From Tsukamurella paurometabola DSM 20162 (GTDB lineage: Bacteria > Actinomycetota > Actinomycetes > Mycobacteriales > Mycobacteriaceae): 64,000 nucleotides of DNA. Under the pieces are notes generated by a model, which made no database searches, was not told the origin of the DNA, and saw only the letters and a program-made list of their open reading frames with translations. The DNA lies in NCBI RefSeq assembly GCF_000092225.1, contig NC_014158.1, forward strand, positions 2,232,001 through 2,296,000. Direction: 5' to 3'. Of this stretch, positions 50,941 to 58,614 are shown piece by piece; position 1 is the first letter of the stretch; the number at the start of each line of letters is the position of its first letter. A program made the translations under genes and the position numbers.

Positions 50941-51996
50941 CTATTCGCCGTGGTGTGGGGGAGCGATCACCAGCCGGTGTTCGCCGGGCGGTGCGCCGCA
51001 TCCTCGGCTGCACGCCACCACATGGATGCGCTCATCGGCGCCGAGTTCACCGGCCAACTCGGCGGCGTGCGCGAGGGCGTCCGCCTCGGCGCGGGCACAG
51101 CCGCGGTCACCGACGCACGCGCTCACCCGCAACCACGGGGAGCCGGCGTCGAAGATCAGGCCCATCGGCGCGAGCACGCGCACGACCGTCTCGGCGGCGT
51201 CCTCGTCGAGGTCGTGCACCAGCAGGGTGCGCCACGGAGTGATCGTGATCGGACGTTCGATCGCGGCGAGGAACAGGGCGGTGCGGGCCGGCAGCCGGCC
51301 GAGGCTAACCCCTGCGCCGAGCGCCACTGTGCCGTCCTCGCGGTCGAACCAGCCGACCGGCGGCGCGGGCACACCATCGGGCACCTCCCGGCCGGTGACC
51401 GTACCCCCGAGGGCCGCGGCCACCCGTGCGGCACCATCGGCGAGATCCCGGATCCGCCACTCGTCGGCGCGCAGGTCGAGGAAGGCCTGGGCGGCGTCGA
51501 GCATCATCTCGGTGGTGCCCGGGAGGTCGGTGCTGTGGCCGTCGAGATGGAGCACGCCGTCGCGGGATTCGACGTCGGCGATCAGCGAGGCGATATCGCC
51601 GCTGCCGTCGTCGAAGGCGAACAGGAACCGTCCGGGGAGCGCTGCGAGTGCTGCGCGGTCGATCAGGGCCGCATCGAGTTCCGCGGCGCGCGCCGCCTGC
51701 GGGTGGGCCAGCGGGGAGGCCACGATATTGCGGACCCGCTCGTGAGTGGAGGAGGGAAGCAAGCCCGCTGCCGACAGCGCGGCCCGCGCCGCGTCGAGGT
51801 CGCGGACGCCCCGCACCTGGACGTTACCGCGCGAGGTCAGCTCGATATCACCGCCGTCCGCGAGCTCTGCGAGCACCTCCAACTGGGCCGCTGTGAGGCG
51901 GCCTCCGGGCAGCCGGACGCGCACCAGCGCGCCATCGGCCGCGGCGTGCGGCCGGAGTACGCCGGGGCAGTTGTCGGGCTGCCGGTCGGAGATCAG
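50941..51996 (-). CDS. cobG: CobG, precorrin-3B synthase, with non-standard start
   Basis: 351 residues if begun at CTG 51996. The nitrite/sulfite-reductase-like fold is seen in RVRLPGGRLTAAQLEVLAELADGGDIELTSRGNVQVRG, and the Fe-S/siroheme-type cysteines in ACVGDRGCARA and CSRGCGAPPGEH. It hydroxylates precorrin-3A at C20. The first ordinary start, GTG 51924, would cut off the conserved DNCPGVL...AADGALV block that CobG proteins carry. Upstream in frame only CTG 51996 (CTGA overlap with the fabH stop, behind AAGGAGGA) or ATC 51993 is possible. Confidence 0.85.
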   Translation of the reverse strand: MISDRQPDNCPGVLRPHAAADGALVRVRLPGGRLTAAQLEVLAELADGGDIELTSRGNVQVRGVRDLDAARAALSAAGLLPSSTHERVRNIVASPLAHPQAARAAELDAALIDRAALAALPGRFLFAFDDGSGDIASLIADVESRDGVLHLDGHSTDLPGTTEMMLDAAQAFLDLRADEWRIRDLADGAARVAAALGGTVTGREVPDGVPAPPVGWFDREDGTVALGAGVSLGRLPARTALFLAAIERPITITPWRTLLVHDLDEDAAETVVRVLAPMGLIFDAGSPWLRVSACVGDRGCARAEADALAHAAELAGELGADERIHVVACSRGCGAPPGEHRLVIAPPHHGE

Positions 51997-53063
51997 TCCT
52001 CCTTGTAGACGGGCGGCAGGGTGATCACGTGACCGGCGTAGGCCAGACCCGAGCCGAAGGCCATCACCAGGGCGGTCTGCCCGGGCTTGGCCTTGCCGGT
52101 GCGCAGGAGTTCCTCGACGGCCAGCGGAATCGACGCTGCCGAGGTGTTGCCGGTGGTCACGATGTCTTCTGCGACGACGCAGTCCTCGCGCAGCTCCAGC
52201 GCCTTGATCAGGACCTGGGTGATCCGCAGGTTGGCCTGGTGCGGGACGAAGACGTCGATGTCCTTCGACGTGAGTCCGGCCAGTTTGAGAGCTTCCTGGC
52301 AGGCGGGAAGCAGGGCGGTCGCGGCCCAGCGGAACACCTTGCGGCCCTCCATCCGCAGGTAGGGACGCACCGGTGCCTCGACCGCGCCGGAGGTGTCGTC
52401 CCGGTAGGCGTGCACCTCGTCGAAGTAGGTGCCGAAATCCTTGTCCTGGTAGATCGCTCCGGTGTACTCACCGTCGGCACCCCACGAGACCTGCGAAATG
52501 CCCACCTCGTCCGACGGCCCGATCACGGCGGCTCCGGCACCGTCGGCGAAGATGAACGCGCACGTGCGATCGTCCTCGGCGATCAGATCGGACAACCGCT
52601 CGACGCCCACCACGACGACGTACTTCGCGGTGCCCGCGCGGATCAGGTCTGTGCCCACGGCGGCCGCGGTGGTGAATCCCGAGCAGCCGGCGGTGATATC
52701 GAAGGACGGGATGCCGATGCGGCCCAGCGCTTTGGCGATCTGCGGCGCCAGGGACGGACCGAGCTCCAGGCGGGTATTGGTGGCCGAGATGACGCAATCG
52801 ACCAGCGCCGGGTCGATGCCCGCTGCCTTGATGGCCCGCTCGGCGGCCTTGACGGACATCTCCAGAATGGTCTCGTCGTCGTCGGCGAAGTTCCGCGACT
52901 CGATACCCGACCGGGTCTTGATCCACTCATCGCTCGAATCGATCTTGTCCACGATCTCGGAGTTCGGGACCACGCGCCGCGGCCGGTAGACGCCGATCCC
53001 GAGGTAGGCGGCGTGCGGCTGCTCGGCGGGAGCAGCGGGGGCGATCCGGGCGGGGGCGGTCAT
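51993..53063 (-). CDS. fabH: FabH, beta-ketoacyl-ACP synthase III
   Basis: 356 residues. The thiolase-fold triad is complete: Cys127 in TAGCSGF, His275 in PHQANLR and Asn306 in GNTSAAS. It condenses acyl-CoA with malonyl-ACP; in mycolata it links FAS-I to the FAS-II/mycolate system. An extra 20-residue Ala/Pro-rich N-terminus makes it longer than most. ATG 53063 has GGAG 10 nt upstream. TGAACC-type operators lie in the divergent promoter shared with a TetR gene. Its stop overlaps the presumed cobG start. Confidence 0.93.
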   Translation of the reverse strand: MTAPARIAPAAPAEQPHAAYLGIGVYRPRRVVPNSEIVDKIDSSDEWIKTRSGIESRNFADDDETILEMSVKAAERAIKAAGIDPALVDCVISATNTRLELGPSLAPQIAKALGRIGIPSFDITAGCSGFTTAAAVGTDLIRAGTAKYVVVVGVERLSDLIAEDDRTCAFIFADGAGAAVIGPSDEVGISQVSWGADGEYTGAIYQDKDFGTYFDEVHAYRDDTSGAVEAPVRPYLRMEGRKVFRWAATALLPACQEALKLAGLTSKDIDVFVPHQANLRITQVLIKALELREDCVVAEDIVTTGNTSAASIPLAVEELLRTGKAKPGQTALVMAFGSGLAYAGHVITLPPVYKED

Positions 53064-53095
53064 GCGTCGGTAACTCCATTCGGGGGACGGCGCGG

Positions 53096-53111
53096 TGAAC
53101 CATTCGGTTCA
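53096..53111. promoter_or_regulatory. TetR operator A between fabH and tetR
   Basis: TGAACCATTCGGTTCA, arms of 6 bp (TGAACC/GGTTCA). It overlaps a possible -35 (TTCGGT 53104) of the rightward promoter, whose -10 is TAACAT at 53127. Confidence 0.7.
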
Positions 53112-53131
53112 CCGACGCAGTATTGGTAACA

Positions 53132-53147
53132 TGAACCGAGCGGTTCA
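53132..53147. promoter_or_regulatory. TetR operator B between fabH and tetR
   Basis: TGAACCGAGCGGTTCA, perfect 7-bp arms around AG. It starts 36 bp after operator A and covers a possible leftward -35 (TTGAAC) for fabH, with AATACT as -10 18 bp away. Confidence 0.72.
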
Positions 53148-53221
53148 AACAAGCACCGCCATGCGGCCGGTCCGGTTTCGCCCGGCCGCCGATCGTAGGT
53201 TTTCGAGGAGGATCGCGAGGA

Positions 53222-53833
53222 ATGACGACCGCCCCTAAGCCACGCCCCCGCCCCCGGGCCCGGCTGGTCAACACGGCCCTCACCCTCGTCGGTCAGCACG
53301 GCTTCGCCGATGCCGGCCTCACCAAGCTGACCACGCACTCGCGGGCCTCGAAGAACTCTCTGTACCAGTACTTCCCCGGCGGCAAGGCCGAGCTGGTCGA
53401 AGCATCCACGGCGCTCGCGGGTCGGCGGCTGTTGCGCTACATCGACGCCGCCACCAGCAAGGGGGATCCGCACGACTGGATCGGCCGCTTCCTGGAACTG
53501 TGGAAGCGCGTACTGGTGCGCTCCGACTTCCGCGTCGGATGTCCGCTGCTGGCCGCCGCGCTGGCCGACGGCGAACCCCGCGTCCAAGAGGCCGCGACCG
53601 CCGCGTACACCGAATGCGCCCGGCGATTCGCCGTCGCGCTGGTCGATTCCGGTGTCGACGAGGAAGGCGCTCGCGTCTTCGCATCGGTGTTCATGAGCTC
53701 GGTGGAAGGCGCGGTGGCCCGCTCGCGCGCCGCCCGTGACATCTCACCGCTGACCGACGTGCATTCCAGCATGAAGGCTCTGCTCGACCTGACCATCGCA
53801 CAATCCGCAGTGCGGGTACAGTCCGCCGAATGA
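53222..53833 (+). CDS. TetR/AcrR family regulator divergent from fabH
   Basis: 203 residues. A Pro/Arg-rich leader ([15 protein letters not shown]) precedes the HTH (LVGQHGFADAGLTKLTTHSRASKNSLYQYFPGGKAELVEAS); the C-terminal domain (FLELWKRVLVRSDFRVGCPLLAAALADGEP) is of the TetR_C_33/LmrA-YxaF-like kind. AGGAGG lies upstream of ATG 53222. It likely represses itself and fabH through the two TGAACC palindromes. Its stop overlaps the next gene by 4 bp. Confidence 0.9.
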   Translation: MTTAPKPRPRPRARLVNTALTLVGQHGFADAGLTKLTTHSRASKNSLYQYFPGGKAELVEASTALAGRRLLRYIDAATSKGDPHDWIGRFLELWKRVLVRSDFRVGCPLLAAALADGEPRVQEAATAAYTECARRFAVALVDSGVDEEGARVFASVFMSSVEGAVARSRAARDISPLTDVHSSMKALLDLTIAQSAVRVQSAE

Positions 53834-54312
53834 ACCGCGACGACTACGACGTCTGGCTCGAGGACACCTATGCGATCGATTCCGAAGGGGTGCGGTCGTA
53901 CGCCCGGGCGACTCGCGCAACGCACGTGCCGTACGCGAGTAGCCGCACTGTGCCCCGCACTACCGCAGTGCCACCGCTGATCGTCGCGCAACCGGTCTTC
54001 AAGGTCGCGGCGCGGCTGATGTCCGAGGTGATCGACGACTTCAACGTGGGTCGGCTGCTGCACGTCTCGCAGACGGTCCGGCAGGTGGTTCCGGTCCGGA
54101 TCGGTGACATCGCTTCGCTCGGCGCCCGGATCACCGATCGCGTGACCAAGGCGGGAATCGACCTGTTCACCGTGGACTGCGTGGTGACCGTGGCCGACGA
54201 GACGCGGATCGAGACATCCAGCGTCGTCGCATACGCGGGCGGCGAGGACGTCCCGGCCGAGCTGATCGACGAGGCATCGCGCGGCGTGGTGATGCACGGC
54301 GCCGTGCTCTGA
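53830..54312 (+). CDS. MaoC/FAS1-type hot-dog dehydratase-like protein
   Basis: 160 residues, one hot-dog domain. VPPLIVAQPVFKVAARLMSEV and LLHVSQTVRQVVPVRIGDIASLGARITDRVTKAGIDLFTVDCVVTVADE resemble the N-terminal MaoC-like (FAS1-like dehydratase) family that includes HadA/HadC subunits. No convincing catalytic DxxxxH motif is seen (LLHVSQ only), so it may be a stabilising or non-catalytic subunit. ATG 53830 overlaps the TetR stop, so it is cotranslated with the regulator, next to fabH: a lipid-metabolism link by context. Confidence 0.72.
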   Translation: MNRDDYDVWLEDTYAIDSEGVRSYARATRATHVPYASSRTVPRTTAVPPLIVAQPVFKVAARLMSEVIDDFNVGRLLHVSQTVRQVVPVRIGDIASLGARITDRVTKAGIDLFTVDCVVTVADETRIETSSVVAYAGGEDVPAELIDEASRGVVMHGAVL

Positions 54313-54334
54313 GCGACCGCGCGGCACCACAGGA

Positions 54335-54340
54335 TAGGGT
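54335..54340 (+). promoter_or_regulatory. -10 box TAGGGT of cobN
   Basis: TAGGGT ends 7 nt before the GTG at 54348 with no ribosome binding site, so cobN is probably on its own leaderless mRNA. No cobalamin riboswitch fits in this gap. Confidence 0.5.
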
Positions 54341-54347
54341 CGCCTAT

Positions 54348-57300
54348 GTGATCCTGCTGCTCTCGACCTCCGACACCGATCTCCTGAGCGCCAAGGCCAG
54401 CGGCGCGCCCTACCGCCTGGCCAACCCCGCCCGGATCAGCGTGGACCTGGACCTGCCCGGCCTCCTCGACGGAGCGGACATCGTCGTGGTGCGCATCCTC
54501 GGAGGACGCCGGTACTGGGAGGCCGGCCTCGACGCGCTCGCCGCGAGCGGCAAACCGGTGGTCGTGGTCTCCGGCGAGCAAGCCCCCGATGCCGATCTGA
54601 TGGAGGCGTCGACCGTGGCGGCGGGCGTCGCCACCCAGGCCCACTCGTACCTCGCCGAGGGCGGTCCGGAGAATCTGGTTCAGCTGCACGGTTTCCTGTC
54701 GGACACGATCCTGCTGACCGGCAACGGATTCGCACCGCCGGTCGCCGCTCCGCAGTGGGGCGTGGTCGAACGGACACCGGCCGTCCCCGCAGACGCCCCG
54801 CGAATCGGTCTGCTGTACTACCGGGCACAGCATCTCGCAGGGAACACCGCGTACATCGACGCGCTCGCGTCCGCCATCGAGGACCGCGGCGGGCGAGCGG
54901 TGCCGATCTTCTGCGCCTCCCTGCGCGCCGCCGACGACGCACTCTTCGCCGAGCTCGGCACACTCGACACACTGGTGGTCACGGTGCTGGCGGCGGGCGG
55001 TGTGAACGCCGCGAGCGCCGCTGCCGGAGGCGACGACGAGGCGTGGGATGTGGGCCGGCTCGCGGCCCTGAACGTCCCCATCCTGCAGGCGCTTGCGCTC
55101 ACCACCTCCCGCGAGCAGTGGCAGGGCAGCGATGACGGCCTGAGCCCGCTCGACGTGGCCACCCAGGTGGCGATCCCCGAGTTCGACGGCCGCATCATCA
55201 CGGTGCCGTTCTCCTTCAAGGAGATCGGTGACGACGGACTGCCCGCCTACGTCGCCGATCCCGAACGCGCCTCCCGGGTCGCGGGCCTCGCGCTGCGTCA
55301 TGCCCGGCTGCGCACCATCGCCAACGGCGACAAGAAGATCGCGCTCTTGCTGTCCGCGTATCCCACCAAACACGCCAGGATCGGCAACGCCGTCGGTCTC
55401 GATACCCCGAAGTCGGCGCTCGAATTGCTACGCCGGCTCCTGTCCGCCGGCTACGACTTCGGCGACCCCGACGCGATTCCCGGTCTCGCCGCGGACGATT
55501 CGGACGCATTCATTCACGCGCTCATCGAGCGCGGCGGCCAGGATCCCGACTGGCTCTCCGACGAACGACTCGAGGCCACCGAGGTCACGGTGCCCGCGGA
55601 CACCTACCGCGCCTGGTTCGCGACACTGCCGCAGGGCTTGCGCGCGGCCGTGACCGAACACTGGGGTGAGGCCCCAGGCTCGCTGTTCACCACCGCGTCC
55701 GATGAGATCGCCATCGCCGCCCTGCGATTCGGGAATCTCGTGGTCATGGTGCAGCCGCCACGCGGCTTCGGCGAGAACCCCGTCGCCATCTATCACGATC
55801 CCGACCTGCCGCCGAGCCACCATTACCTCGCGAGCTACCGATGGCTCGCGGATCGGGAGAACGGCTTCGGCGCCGACGCCGTGGTGCATCTCGGCAAGCA
55901 CGGCAACCTGGAATGGCTGCCGGGTAAGACGCTGGGCATGTCGGCCGAGTGCGGCACCGACGCCGCGCTGGGCGACCTGCCGCTGATCTATCCGTTCCTG
56001 GTCAACGACCCGGGGGAGGGGACGCAGGCGAAACGCCGGGCGCACGCGGTGCTCGTCGACCACTTGATTCCGCCGATGGCCCGCGCCGAGAGCTACGGCG
56101 ATATCGCCCGCTTGGAACAGCACCTCGACGAGTACGCCAACGTTCAGAGCCTCGACCCGGCGAAACTGCCGATGATCCGGCAGCAGATCTGGACGCTCCT
56201 GCAAGCCGCGAAGCTCGACCACGACCTCGGCCTGGAGAACCAGCCCGACGAGGATGCCTTCGACGACATGCTGCTGCACGTCGATGGCTGGCTGTGCGAG
56301 ATCAAGGATGTCCAGATCCGCGATGGCCTGCACATCCTGGGCCAGGCGCCGACCGGCGACGCGGAGTCCGATCTGGTGCTGGCGATGTTGCGCGCGAAGC
56401 AGATGTGGGCCGGTGCGGTGCATACACCGGGCTTGCGTGAGGCGCTCGGCCTGACCGAGGACGGGACGGCGTCGAAGGCGACGACGGACGAGTTCGAGGC
56501 CCGGGCGCGTGAGCTGGTTCTGGCCGCGGCGGCGACCGACTGGGCACCGTCGGCGGTGGCGGACCTGACCGACGATCCGGCGGTGGCGAGGATCCTCCAC
56601 TTCGCTGCCACCGAGATCGTGCCCCGGCTGCGCCGCACCGGCGACGAGATCGAGCATGTCCTGCGCGCACTCGACGGCGGCTTCGTGCCGGCGGGCCCGT
56701 CGGGTTCGCCCTTGCGCGGCCTGATCAACGTGCTGCCCACGGGACGCAACTTCTACTCGGTGGATCCGAAGGCGGTGCCCTCGCGGCTCGCCTGGTCGAC
56801 CGGACAGGAGCTGGCCGAATCACTGGTCCGCCGGTACCGGACCGAACACGGCGAATACCCGAGGTCGGTCGGGTTGTCCGTGTGGGGCACCTCCGCGATG
56901 CGCACCGCCGGCGACGACATCGCCGAGGTACTCGCGTTGCTGGGCGTGACGCCGGTGTGGGACGAGCAGTCCCGCCGCGTGAGCGGACTCGAGGTGATCG
57001 GGCTGGAGGAGCTGGGCCGGCCGCGCATCGATGTGACCGTGCGCATCTCCGGGTTCTTCCGCGATGCCTTCCCACACGTGGTCGCGATGCTCGACGATGC
57101 GGTGCAACTCGTCGCCCGGCTCGATGAACCCGATGAGCAGAACTTCGTCGCGGCGCACACCCGGGCGGCGCTGTCCGACCACGGCGACGATCGGCGGGCC
57201 ACCACACGCGTCTTCGGCTCCAAACCGGGCACCTACGGCGCCGGCCTGCTCCAGCTGATCGACTCGAAGAACTGGCGCACCGACGCCGATCTCGCCGAGG

Positions 57301-57923
57301 TGTACACCGCGTGGGGCGGCTACGCCTACGGGCGCGGCCTCGACGGTGCGCCCGCCGCCGACGATATGCGCGCGGCGTACCGGCGGATCAACGTCGCGGC
57401 CAAGAACATCGACACCCGCGAGCACGACATCGCCGATTCCGACGACTACTTCCAGTACCACGGAGGGATGGTCGCCACCGTCCGTCACCTCACGGGATCG
57501 GACCCCGAGGCGTACGTCGGGGACTCCACACGTCCCGACAGCGTGCGCACGCGCACCCTCAACGAGGAGACCACACGCGTCTTCCGGGCCCGCGTGGTGA
57601 ACCCGCGCTGGATGGCGGCGATGCGCCGGCACGGCTACAAGGGCGCCTTCGAGATGGCGGCCACGGTGGACTACCTGTTCGGTTTCGACGCCACCGCCGG
57701 GGTGATGGCCGACTGGATGTACGAGAAGCTCGCCGAGAACTACGTCCTCGATCCCGAGAACCGCACGTTCATGGAGGAATCGAATCCGTGGGCGCTGCAC
57801 GGCATCGCCGAGCGCCTGCTGGAGGCCACCCAGCGCGAGCTGTGGAAGTCGCCGGACCCCGACCTGCTCGCCGCCCTGCAGCAGACCTACCTCGACACCG
57901 AGGGCGATCTCGAGGACCGCTGA
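54348..57923 (+). CDS. cobN: CobN, cobaltochelatase large subunit
   Basis: 1191 residues, the normal size. With CobS and CobT (not in the window) it inserts cobalt into hydrogenobyrinate a,c-diamide using ATP, the late step of aerobic cobalamin synthesis. Signature text includes HLGKHGNLEWLPGKTLGMSAECGTDAALGDLPLIYPFLVNDPGEGTQAKRRAHAVLVDHL and PTGRNFYSVDPKAVPSRLAWSTG, and the C-terminal SDDYFQYHGGMVATVRHLTG. GTG 54348 is the natural start (VILLLSTSDTDLLSAK). Confidence 0.97.
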   Translation: MILLLSTSDTDLLSAKASGAPYRLANPARISVDLDLPGLLDGADIVVVRILGGRRYWEAGLDALAASGKPVVVVSGEQAPDADLMEASTVAAGVATQAHSYLAEGGPENLVQLHGFLSDTILLTGNGFAPPVAAPQWGVVERTPAVPADAPRIGLLYYRAQHLAGNTAYIDALASAIEDRGGRAVPIFCASLRAADDALFAELGTLDTLVVTVLAAGGVNAASAAAGGDDEAWDVGRLAALNVPILQALALTTSREQWQGSDDGLSPLDVATQVAIPEFDGRIITVPFSFKEIGDDGLPAYVADPERASRVAGLALRHARLRTIANGDKKIALLLSAYPTKHARIGNAVGLDTPKSALELLRRLLSAGYDFGDPDAIPGLAADDSDAFIHALIERGGQDPDWLSDERLEATEVTVPADTYRAWFATLPQGLRAAVTEHWGEAPGSLFTTASDEIAIAALRFGNLVVMVQPPRGFGENPVAIYHDPDLPPSHHYLASYRWLADRENGFGADAVVHLGKHGNLEWLPGKTLGMSAECGTDAALGDLPLIYPFLVNDPGEGTQAKRRAHAVLVDHLIPPMARAESYGDIARLEQHLDEYANVQSLDPAKLPMIRQQIWTLLQAAKLDHDLGLENQPDEDAFDDMLLHVDGWLCEIKDVQIRDGLHILGQAPTGDAESDLVLAMLRAKQMWAGAVHTPGLREALGLTEDGTASKATTDEFEARARELVLAAAATDWAPSAVADLTDDPAVARILHFAATEIVPRLRRTGDEIEHVLRALDGGFVPAGPSGSPLRGLINVLPTGRNFYSVDPKAVPSRLAWSTGQELAESLVRRYRTEHGEYPRSVGLSVWGTSAMRTAGDDIAEVLALLGVTPVWDEQSRRVSGLEVIGLEELGRPRIDVTVRISGFFRDAFPHVVAMLDDAVQLVARLDEPDEQNFVAAHTRAALSDHGDDRRATTRVFGSKPGTYGAGLLQLIDSKNWRTDADLAEVYTAWGGYAYGRGLDGAPAADDMRAAYRRINVAAKNIDTREHDIADSDDYFQYHGGMVATVRHLTGSDPEAYVGDSTRPDSVRTRTLNEETTRVFRARVVNPRWMAAMRRHGYKGAFEMAATVDYLFGFDATAGVMADWMYEKLAENYVLDPENRTFMEESNPWALHGIAERLLEATQRELWKSPDPDLLAALQQTYLDTEGDLEDR

Positions 57924-57925
57924 CC

Positions 57926-58001
57926 CCGCCTCCGATTGAACACTGTTACCGCGACACCGACCTGGGCGTTCACTCTCGGTAACAGTGTTCAATCGGGGCG
58001 G
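57926..58001. repeat. Long inverted repeat between cobN and fxsA
   Basis: The 20-bp sequence CCGATTGAACACTGTTACCG (57932-57951) recurs inverted and exact at 57977-57996, with a further 5-bp match CCGCC/GGCGG outside it (57926-57930, 57997-58001) after a single bulged T. The spacer is 25 bp. Each arm itself holds an AACA-C-TGTT palindrome. There is no T-run after it. It may be an operator pair, a transcript-end stem or a small repeat element. Confidence 0.85.
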
Positions 58002-58039
58002 TGGGGGAACTTTCGGACATCGCGGTCCGTTGGACGGGT

Positions 58040-58594
58040 ATGAAGCTCCTTGCGTTCCTGACCTACCTCGTCGTGGAGATCGCGGCGTTCGCCGGCCTCG
58101 TCGCGTGGCTCAGGTTCGGCTGGGCCCTGCTCACCGTGGTCGCTGCGACGGCCATCGGTGTGCTGATGCTGCGGCGTACCGCCGCGGACGTGCTGCGCGA
58201 CCTCGGTGCCGCTCTCGACGGCCGCAAGTCCGCCGGCCCCGCGCTGATCGACACCGCGCTGCTCGGCTCGTCGGTGTTCCTGCTCGCCGTGCCCGGTGTG
58301 GTGAGCACCGCGCTCGGCCTGCTGCTTCTGGTCCGGCCGGTGCGCGCGGTGGTCCGTCCGGTCGCCGCCTATGTCGGCGCCAAGCGGATCAGCCGGTTCG
58401 TCGAGGAATCCGGCCTCGTGACAGTGCTCGCCGGACAGCCCCGTGGTTTCGGCACCGTGATCGACGGGTCGGTCGACGATCGCGCCACCGACGGTCGCGG
58501 GGCGCGATCCGAGCCAGTGGTCGACGGCGTCGTGATGGACGCGGGGGCGCCTGGCGGACCCCGTCCCGGATACCGGGAGCTGCCGCCGGCGTAA
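58040..58594 (+). CDS. fxsA: FxsA family membrane protein
   Basis: 184 residues. The N-terminus LLAFLTYLVVEIAAFAGLVAWLRFGWALLTVVAATAIGVLMLRR and a second pair of helices (LLGSSVFLLAVPGVVSTALGLLLLVRPVRAVV) are FxsA/F-exclusion suppressor features. The tail is cytosolic and Asp/Arg-rich. Function poorly known in actinobacteria. ATG 58040 is chosen (MKLLAFL); the frame open to 58001 runs into the inverted repeat. Confidence 0.88.
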   Translation: MKLLAFLTYLVVEIAAFAGLVAWLRFGWALLTVVAATAIGVLMLRRTAADVLRDLGAALDGRKSAGPALIDTALLGSSVFLLAVPGVVSTALGLLLLVRPVRAVVRPVAAYVGAKRISRFVEESGLVTVLAGQPRGFGTVIDGSVDDRATDGRGARSEPVVDGVVMDAGAPGGPRPGYRELPPA

Positions 58595-58614
58595 CGCTTG
58601 GCAGACTCTACGGC

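Noticed and set aside
58001-58039. GTG 58001 as fxsA start
   Set aside because: It would place the start inside the inverted repeat; ATG 58040 begins directly with the family's first helix.
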